The translations under genes were made by a program, and so were the position numbers. The notes beneath the pieces were generated by a model. That model was not told the origin of the DNA. It made no database searches and worked only from the letters and a program-made list of their open reading frames with translations. From NCBI GenBank assembly GCA_035562735.1, contig DATMWB010000008.1, positions 1 through 26,916 on the forward strand: 26,916 nucleotides of DNA, in the 5' to 3' direction. Below, piece by piece: positions 21,601 to 26,916 of this stretch; the first letter of the stretch is position 1; each line of letters begins with the position of its first letter. Origin of the DNA: UBA12158 sp035562735 (GTDB taxonomy: Bacteria > Patescibacteriota > Microgenomatia > UBA12405).

Positions 21601-23193
21601 ATGCAAGTTAAATTAAATATTTTAAGCGACAAAACTATTACTCGGGAAACACCGCTGGAAACACTTCTGACCCTCTTGCTAAAAAACCGTCAAATTACCA
21701 GTTCAAAAACATTTTTAAATCCACCCTTTCCTGAATTTGAGTTAGATTCAACAAAAGCCATAAAACTTATCCAAAAGTATATTGATATGCAAAAAAATAT
21801 CCTTATTTATGGCGATTATGATGTTGATGGTTTAACCTCAACGGCGATTCTTTGGCAATCTTTATATCCACTAAACAAAAACATTATTCCTTTTATTCCT
21901 CACCGAGAAACTGATGGTTATGGTTTTAAAGCCTCCTCTTTTTTCCGTTTAGAAAAAGAAAAAAATATTAATTTTAACCTTTTAATAACTGTTGATAATG
22001 GTATTGTGGCCGATGCTGAATTTGCCAAAATAAAGAAAAAATATCCTAATATCAAAATTTTGGTTATCGACCACCATATAGCCAATGGCAAATTAAAAAA
22101 TATTGACGCCTTATTTCACTCAGTCAAAACGTCAGCCGCTGCTTTGGCCTATTTTGTAGCCAAGAATTTTTCCAAAAGTGCCGATCTCTCTTTAGCAGCT
22201 CTTGGAGTTGTTGCTGATTGTCAGCCATTATTAGACATCAACCGTTCACTAGTTGTTCACGGTCTAATAGAATTGAAGTTAAATCCCTCACCAGGGCTGA
22301 AAAAATTATTAGAAATATCTGGTGCCAAAATTGACAATCTGTCAGTCTATGATTTGGGCTTTCTAATTGGTCCCCGTCTAAATGCCGTTGGTCGACTCTC
22401 TGATCCAACAGATGCCCTTAGACTTTTATGCAGTCGGAATGCTACGGAGGCCGATAAATATGCCAAAGTTCTAAATAGTTTCAACACGAAACGTCAAGAT
22501 TTACAAAAAGAATCCCTAGAAAGTGCCGATAAAAATATTGACATCAAAAACAAAGTAGTTTTTATTGCTGACGACTATAATCCTGGAATTATTGGCTTAA
22601 TTGCCGGACGACTGACAGAAAAATATTCCTTACCTTCTATAATTATTGCCAAAAACGGAGAAGTAGCCAAGGGTTCTTGTCGTTCTATTCCCGAGGTTAA
22701 TATTATTGAAGTATTGAGAAAATATAATGACCTTTTTGTCGATCTTGGTGGTCATCCTGGTGCAGCCGGTTTTTCCATTTTAGACAAAAATATCCACAAA
22801 TTAAAAAAGAAACTACTTAACTATTTCTCTATTCATCTACTCAACTATTCCGCTCAAAAATCAATCACAATTGATGCCAAAATGGATATCGACGCCATCA
22901 ATTTAAAAAATATTAAATTAATAAAAAGTCTGGAACCCTTTGGTATCGGTAACTCTCAACCACTTTTTCTTTTTGAAAACTTAATAATTGAATCAAAAAA
23001 AATCTTGGGTCAAAACCAGTCCCACTTAAAACTAAAAGTTAGTGGAATAGATGCCATTGCCTTTAAAAAAGCCGATCTAGAACCTGACCTAAAAATAGGG
23101 GATTCAATTAATCTAGTCGCCTATCTTGATGCTAATACATGGAATAGCCACACTTTCCCCCAACTCATTGTCAAAGAAATAATAAAGCAGTAG
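21601..23193 (+). CDS. recJ: Single-stranded-DNA-specific exonuclease RecJ
   Basis: 530 residues. The DHH phosphoesterase domain carries LIYGDYDVDGLTSTAIL (DYDVDG at 72-77), TVDNG (131-134), and VIDHHIANG (DHH at 157-159). A motif-IV-like SVKTSAAALAYFVAKNF and FLIGPRLNAVGRLSDPTDALRLL follow. The DHHA1 domain has GIIGLIAGRLTEKYSLPSIII and VDLGGHPGAAGFSI, and the OB-fold end has PFGIGNSQPLFLFENL. RecJ degrades single-stranded DNA 5' to 3' in mismatch, base-excision and recombinational repair. It is a little shorter than E. coli RecJ (577) but all core motifs are present. The 3' end contains the likely promoter of the structured RNA that follows. Confidence 0.95.
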   Translation: MQVKLNILSDKTITRETPLETLLTLLLKNRQITSSKTFLNPPFPEFELDSTKAIKLIQKYIDMQKNILIYGDYDVDGLTSTAILWQSLYPLNKNIIPFIPHRETDGYGFKASSFFRLEKEKNINFNLLITVDNGIVADAEFAKIKKKYPNIKILVIDHHIANGKLKNIDALFHSVKTSAAALAYFVAKNFSKSADLSLAALGVVADCQPLLDINRSLVVHGLIELKLNPSPGLKKLLEISGAKIDNLSVYDLGFLIGPRLNAVGRLSDPTDALRLLCSRNATEADKYAKVLNSFNTKRQDLQKESLESADKNIDIKNKVVFIADDYNPGIIGLIAGRLTEKYSLPSIIIAKNGEVAKGSCRSIPEVNIIEVLRKYNDLFVDLGGHPGAAGFSILDKNIHKLKKKLLNYFSIHLLNYSAQKSITIDAKMDIDAINLKNIKLIKSLEPFGIGNSQPLFLFENLIIESKKILGQNQSHLKLKVSGIDAIAFKKADLEPDLKIGDSINLVAYLDANTWNSHTFPQLIVKEIIKQ

Positions 23194-23196
23194 AAT
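23168..23196 (+). promoter_or_regulatory. Promoter of the structured RNA downstream of recJ
   Basis: TTGTCA (23168-23173), a 17-nt spacer and TAGAAT (23191-23196), one of the best -35/-10 pairs in the window. It lies across the end of recJ and predicts a start near 23203, just before the outer helix of the RNA. Confidence 0.6.
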
Positions 23197-23202
23197 ATAT
23201 TC

Positions 23203-23380
23203 ATAAGCGATTGAGGTGCCAACACCACCGATGCTGAGGGAAGAAAAGTTAATCACTCATTAGAACCCTACGGAAGAAGAGCCGTATAAATTCTTCAACG
23301 TGTGTCGTTATTATTTACGGAGCACGAAAAGAAATTTTTCGTATTCTCGTAACTCCGAAGACACCTCGGGGTTATTTTTT
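23203..23380 (+). ncRNA. Candidate structured RNA of unknown class between recJ and aspS
   Basis: No convincing reading frame covers this stretch, yet it is full of pairings. The outer helix joins TTGAGGTG (23211-23218) with CACCTCGG (23362-23369). Inside are AGGG 23237-23240/CCCT 23266-23269 topped by TTAAT/ATTAG (23249-23263), ACGG 23270-23273/CCGT 23282-23285, AACG/CGTT (23297-23309), and CGGAG 23318-23322/CTCCG 23353-23357 topped by ACGAAAA/TTTTCGT (23324-23342). A T6 run ends it at 23380 and a good promoter precedes it. The GGTG of the outer helix can instead pair with a nearby CACC (23223-23226), which might be a switch. It does not carry the signatures of tmRNA, SRP RNA, T-box or the common riboswitches I know. 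The size fits 6S RNA but the branched fold does not. Confidence 0.6.
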
Positions 23381-23384
23381 AGCT

Positions 23385-23453
23385 TCTTTAGGTGAAATTT
23401 TAAACGAAAGTGAAAAAATTTTCCTAAAGACACTATCCCGATTTATCGGGATA
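23385..23453 (+). promoter_or_regulatory. Two inverted repeats upstream of aspS
   Basis: First, TCTTTAGG (23385-23392) pairs with CCTAAAGA (23423-23430), with an inner AAATTTT/AAAATTT pairing. Second, the near-perfect palindrome TATCCCGAT TT ATCGGGATA (23434-23453) ends where the aspS -10 begins. The first could end transcripts from the upstream RNA; the second covers the -35/spacer region and could be an operator. Confidence 0.5.
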
Positions 23454-23459
23454 TATAAT
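23454..23459 (+). promoter_or_regulatory. -10 box of aspS
   Basis: A perfect TATAAT, 15 nt before the aspS ATG, predicts a leader of about 9 nt without Shine-Dalgarno. The -35 position is taken by the start of the palindrome and has no good match. Confidence 0.55.
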
Positions 23460-23474
23460 ACAATTAATAAATTT

Positions 23475-25226
23475 ATGGAAAGAACAAAAGCAATTGAATG
23501 CTTAAAAAAAATCGGTGAAAAAGTCTTGTTAAAGGGTTGGGTCAGCAATATCCGTGACCACGGTCAATTGATATTTATTGATTTTAGAGATTGGACGGGT
23601 ACTATCCAGGTGGTTATAAATGACCAAAGCTCAAAAGAAGTTCATGAAGTTGCCACAAAAATAGGTAAAGAATGGGTTGTTGAAATCGAAGGACAAGTAA
23701 TCGTCCGTGAGCAAAAAGCCGTAAATAAGGATATTCCTACAGGTGGCATCGAAATAAACTGTGAAAAAATATCAGTTATCAATCAGTGTGAAGTCTCTCC
23801 CTTTCCTCTCGATACTGACGGAACCGAGTTGGACGAATCTCTCCGCTTAAAATATCGTTATCTTGATTTACGTCGTCCCCGTCTCCAAAACATTATTCAA
23901 AAAAAACATAAATACATTCTTGCTGTCCGAAACTGGATGGATCAAAATGGCTTTACCGAGATTATTACTCCTCTTTTAACCTCTACTTCTCCCGAAGGTG
24001 CCCGTGATTTTCTTGTTCCTTCACGAATTCATAAAGGGAAATTTTTTGTTCTTCCCCAAGCTCCACAACAATTCAAACAACTGCTGATGGTTGCTGGAGT
24101 CGATAAATATTTTCAACTTGCTCCATGTGCCCGTGATGAAGATCCCCGTGCTGATCGACATGCCGGTGTTTTTTATCAAATCGACATTGAGATTTCCTTT
24201 CCCACAATAGAAAAAATCTTTGATACCGCCCAGAGGCTAATGAAAGATACCTACGAAGTGGTTGCTCCTCAAAAAAAGATAGCCTCTTATCCCTTTCCTC
24301 AAATCACCTACCAAGAAGCCATGGATAAATATGGTTCTGATAAGCCCGACATTCGTTTTGGTCTTGAACTTCATGACTTAACGGAAGTATTAAAAAACAA
24401 AACTGATTTTAACGTTTTTAATAATGCACCTATAATCAAAGCCATTGTAGTTCCAAAGGGTGCTTCTTTTTCCAAAGGTCAAATTGAAAAATTAGAACTT
24501 CAAGCCAAAGAAAAGGGTGCCAAAGGTTTAGCCTATACCAAGGTCACTGCTACTGGTTTAGATATTGGTGTATCTCGTTTCTTAACAAAAGATTTACAGC
24601 AAGAAATTATTAAATCATTAAAAGCTACGGAGGGGGATTTGCTCTTACTTGTTGCTGATACTCGCACAGTTGCAAATAAAGCCCTTGGTTATCTTCGAAA
24701 CATTTTAGGAGACACTCTCAATTTAAAAGATCCCAACCAGTTATCTTTTGTTTGGGTTACCGGATTTCCCTTTTATGAAATTAATGATGAGGGTAAGCTC
24801 GACTTTGGCCACAATCCTTTTTCAATGCCAAAGGGTGGAAGTAAGGCCTTAGACGCTGATGACCCCCTAAGTATTGAATCTTTCCAATATGATTTAACTT
24901 TAAACGGATTCGAACTCGCTTCTGGCTCAATTAGAAACCATGAACCTGAAACGCTGGTCAAGGCCTTTGAAAAAATAGGTTACGGTAGAGACGAGGTAAT
25001 CAAAAAATTTGGAGGTATGTATAACGCTTTTCATTATGGCGCCCCTCCACATGGAGGCTGGGCTATCGGTATTGACCGTCTTTTAATGATTTTAATGGAC
25101 GAAAACAACATTCGCGATGTTTATGCCTTTCCTCTTAGTAGCAACGGTGTCGATTTATTAATGAATGCACCCAGTGAAGTTGAACAGAAACAACTTGATG
25201 ATGTTGGGCTATGTTTAAAAAAATAA
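23475..25226 (+). CDS. aspS: Aspartyl-tRNA synthetase (bacterial type)
   Basis: 583 residues. The N-terminal OB-fold anticodon domain (VLLKGWVSNIRDHGQLIFIDFRDWTGTIQVV) is followed by class II motif 1 and the aspartate site SPEGARDFLVPSRIHKGKFFVLPQAPQQFKQLLMV. Motif 2 is FQLAPCARDEDPRADRHAGVFYQIDIEISF. The bacterial GAD-like insertion lies at about 280-420, and motif 3 is PPHGGWAIGIDRLLMIL. It charges tRNA-Asp (and tRNA-Asn if no AsnRS exists). Motif 2 reads RHAGVFYQID, a variant of the usual RQPEFTQID. The window does not show whether AsnRS or GatCAB is present. dacA-like gene overlaps its end by 16 nt. Confidence 0.97.
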   Translation: MERTKAIECLKKIGEKVLLKGWVSNIRDHGQLIFIDFRDWTGTIQVVINDQSSKEVHEVATKIGKEWVVEIEGQVIVREQKAVNKDIPTGGIEINCEKISVINQCEVSPFPLDTDGTELDESLRLKYRYLDLRRPRLQNIIQKKHKYILAVRNWMDQNGFTEIITPLLTSTSPEGARDFLVPSRIHKGKFFVLPQAPQQFKQLLMVAGVDKYFQLAPCARDEDPRADRHAGVFYQIDIEISFPTIEKIFDTAQRLMKDTYEVVAPQKKIASYPFPQITYQEAMDKYGSDKPDIRFGLELHDLTEVLKNKTDFNVFNNAPIIKAIVVPKGASFSKGQIEKLELQAKEKGAKGLAYTKVTATGLDIGVSRFLTKDLQQEIIKSLKATEGDLLLLVADTRTVANKALGYLRNILGDTLNLKDPNQLSFVWVTGFPFYEINDEGKLDFGHNPFSMPKGGSKALDADDPLSIESFQYDLTLNGFELASGSIRNHEPETLVKAFEKIGYGRDEVIKKFGGMYNAFHYGAPPHGGWAIGIDRLLMILMDENNIRDVYAFPLSSNGVDLLMNAPSEVEQKQLDDVGLCLKK

Positions 25227-26125
25227 TAAATCTCAGTCTGTTTGGGCGTAAACACTTTTATTATGGATTAATTTTTGGTGTCGGTTTTTGTCTGGCTATC
25301 TTTCCCAACTCCTATCGTTTCACCAAAATTGTCGATATATTCTCCTTTAAACACCCTTCTCAACCAGTTGTGGAAAACAAAATTATTCCAAATCTTTCAA
25401 CTAATTATTATATTTTACTTGACAGCGACACCAACCAAATATTAGTTTCCAAAAACGAAAATGTCCGTGTTTATCCGGCTTCGACCACCAAATTGGCTAC
25501 CGCATTAACAGCTTTAAATGTGTACCCACTTGAAGAAGTAGTTAGTATTCCCTCGGATTATGTTGACGGAAAAGTTATGGATTTAAAAACAGACGAGAAA
25601 GTAACTATCAAGACCTTGGTTGCTGGCTTACTAATCTATTCTGCCAACGATGCAGCTTACAATTTAGCCAATCACCACCCAAAAGGTGTTGATGGCTTTA
25701 TAGACCAAATGAATGTTTTGGTAAAAAAATACAATTTAAACAATACGCATTTTGTTAATTTCGACGGACTACATAGTCCAGAACACTATTCCACTCCTTA
25801 TGATTTAGCTCAGCTTGGGCGTCTTGCTTCTCAAAACCCCACCTTACGTCAATACGTTAAAACCAAAGAAATGAATTTGAGTGATATTTACGGTCAGATG
25901 CAACACCATGTTGTCAGTACCAATGAGTTACTGGGTCTTGTTCCCGAAATTGAAGGTCTAAAAACTGGTTGGACACCAGAGGCAAGTGGTTCTTTTATCG
26001 GCCTTATCAACATCAATGGTCATTATTTAATCTCAGTTGTTGCCCAAAGTGAAGATAGATTTAATGACACTAAAATTCTTATTAACTGGGCAAAAGAAAA
26101 TCTTACTTGGCGTACTTATCAGTAA
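25211..26125 (+). CDS. D-alanyl-D-alanine carboxypeptidase (PBP5/DacA type)
   Basis: 304 residues. One N-terminal hydrophobic helix (about 17-31) directs export, and the S11 peptidase domain has all three active-site motifs: STTK at 91-94, SAN at 144-146 and KTG at 251-253, plus NFDGLHSPEHYSTPYDLA. The family removes the terminal D-Ala from peptidoglycan stem peptides and so limits cross-linking. There is no C-terminal amphipathic anchor or PBP5 beta domain; the signal helix may remain as anchor. Start is inside the end of aspS, so both are probably translated from one mRNA. Its 3' end overlaps the convergent unknown gene by 23 nt. Confidence 0.93.
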   Translation: MFKKIINLSLFGRKHFYYGLIFGVGFCLAIFPNSYRFTKIVDIFSFKHPSQPVVENKIIPNLSTNYYILLDSDTNQILVSKNENVRVYPASTTKLATALTALNVYPLEEVVSIPSDYVDGKVMDLKTDEKVTIKTLVAGLLIYSANDAAYNLANHHPKGVDGFIDQMNVLVKKYNLNNTHFVNFDGLHSPEHYSTPYDLAQLGRLASQNPTLRQYVKTKEMNLSDIYGQMQHHVVSTNELLGLVPEIEGLKTGWTPEASGSFIGLININGHYLISVVAQSEDRFNDTKILINWAKENLTWRTYQ

Positions 26126-26916
26126 TCGCCCTTACATAAGCCACAAAACCTCCATCACCCTCAAAGACATAAACTGGTTGCAAAAACTGAGTTAAATTTA
26201 CTGGTTCAAAATAAGCCAAATATATTTTTCTTATGATGACACTTTTTGCTTCCACATCATTTGCTGGCCAGTAGTTACCACTTTGTAATTCAGCAAAGGC
26301 CTCTTCACTGGTTTTGATAGGATAAGTCGAAGAAGAAGCTGCTGAAGTATCCACGTCTACATGTCGATAATTTACCTCCACAATTTTTTTTGAACTAACA
26401 CTAGATCCTGATACTAGTACCGAGACAGAAGCTTTATCTATTTCTGTTGATACCATTTCAACTCCATCTCCAAGTTTTTTTCTGAAAAAATCAATTCGAA
26501 TAATATTTGATTCCGACAAACCTTCAACGGGTTTTAACCCATCAAAATTAATTTTCCAGTAGCTGACTTTTTGTTCACCCTCTTCTAGATCAATACTTAG
26601 TTTACCTGCTTGTTGAATATATTTTTTGGCCATACTTATTGCTTCCTCCTTACTTGGCATTTGTTCAGGATTTAGAAGTAATTGGTCGGAGAGATAGGGA
26701 TAACTGAGATTAAAACTACTTTCAAGTACATTCATAGCCAAGCTTCTATTGGTAACTGGGTCATTAAATAGATAGACACCTGTTGCCACTTCTCTTGGTT
26801 CTTTTATAAACCCCATAAGAGCGGCTGTTTTTTTACTTTCCTCAAGTGCTCCCAACGGACTTTTGGAGCGATAAATCACGTATACATTTGCTTGATCTTT
26901 GTAAGTAGGGAAGCGG
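26103..26916 (-). CDS. Protein of unknown function, N-terminus beyond the window edge
   Basis: The minus-strand frame stays open to the window edge: upstream of a GTG at 26879 it still reads RFPTYKDQANVYVIYRSKSP, which continues the same fold, so the gene is cut rather than starting at 26879. About 270 residues are visible. They look like a soluble extracytoplasmic protein: repeated units in which a segment such as ALEESKKTAALMGFIKEP or SKEEAISMAKKYI is followed by beta strands (YWKINFDGLKPV, NIIRIDFFRKKL). Near the end come PIKTSEEAFAELQSGNYW and IRKIYLAYFEPVNLTQFLQPVYVFEGDGGFVAYVRAI, reminiscent of PepSY/YycI-like propeptide or anchor domains. A signal anchor would be expected in the missing part. 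I do not recognise the family. Confidence 0.75.
   Translation of the reverse strand, partial: RFPTYKDQANVYVIYRSKSPLGALEESKKTAALMGFIKEPREVATGVYLFNDPVTNRSLAMNVLESSFNLSYPYLSDQLLLNPEQMPSKEEAISMAKKYIQQAGKLSIDLEEGEQKVSYWKINFDGLKPVEGLSESNIIRIDFFRKKLGDGVEMVSTEIDKASVSVLVSGSSVSSKKIVEVNYRHVDVDTSAASSSTYPIKTSEEAFAELQSGNYWPANDVEAKSVIIRKIYLAYFEPVNLTQFLQPVYVFEGDGGFVAYVRAITDKYAK

Noticed and set aside
23231..23263. A ten-codon reading frame (ATG to TAG, MLREEKLITH) in the leader upstream of aspS, as a possible attenuator peptide.
   Set aside because: It contains no Asp codons, has no properly spaced ribosome site, and lies within paired regions of the candidate RNA.
23203..23380. Lysine riboswitch, T-box, tmRNA or SRP RNA as identity of the recJ-aspS RNA.
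   Set aside because: A GAGGTGC opening resembles the lysine riboswitch, but the other conserved parts are missing. There is no T-box GGTACCGCG-like motif, no tmRNA tag frame or CCA-type end, and no SRP GGAA-tetraloop domain.

Overview
This AT-rich, tightly packed window (about 27 kb, tens of genes, many 1-16 nt overlaps) looks like a chromosomal segment of a Patescibacteria/CPR bacterium. Microgenomates is my best guess, from the gene content and style: DUF4446 and DUF3048 proteins, wHTH-nucleotidyltransferase-like and AbrB-like small proteins in a secDF operon, GT-C glycosyltransferases, divergent short housekeeping enzymes and several unknown small proteins. No transposase, phage gene, CRISPR array, tRNA or ribosomal RNA gene is visible.

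Layout. 1-265: start of gnd (minus strand, cut by the edge). 266-5440: a GT-C glycosyltransferase, then recA-recX, rny (RNase Y) and an HU-like gene, closed by a dispersed repeat and a terminator. 5523-7459 (minus): a second GT-C enzyme and a small membrane protein. 7487-9987: an HD-domain protein, nadE, a NadM-like adenylyltransferase and a TPR protein, probably an NAD-synthesis operon. 9934-10593 (minus): gmk, divergent from the ychF operon. 10693-14108: ychF, two tiny Cys-rich proteins, miaA (carrying an in-frame palindromic repeat) and a PerM/AI-2E family membrane protein. 14115-14805 (minus): a 41-aa membrane protein, a 57-aa cysteine-less relative of DUF5679, a terminator and the RNase P RNA. 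14822-19611: DUF4446, DUF3048, wHTH regulator, AbrB-like, secD, secF and an 80-aa protein in one overlapping operon. 19622-21502 (minus): an RRM protein, cca, and a small membrane protein. 21601-26125: recJ, a candidate structured RNA with its own promoter, aspS and a D,D-carboxypeptidase. 26103-26916 (minus): 3' part of an unknown protein.

The genes are mostly core information processing (RecA/RecX/RecJ, RNase Y, RNase P, Cca, MiaA, YchF, AspRS), NAD and GMP metabolism, protein export (SecDF) and envelope building (GT-C enzymes, PBP5-like enzyme).

The main points for a second look are: (i) a roughly 175-nt structured RNA of a class I do not recognise between recJ and aspS; (ii) -10 boxes lying 5-8 nt before the start codon of many genes (gnd, recA, gmk, ychF, cca, recJ and others), suggesting widespread leaderless mRNAs; (iii) an intact small protein family that has lost all four zinc-ligand cysteines; (iv) an NMN adenylyltransferase with an altered HxGH motif; (v) RNase Y without its membrane anchor; (vi) repeat-derived peptide inside MiaA. 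All calls come from reading the sequence; no database search was run.
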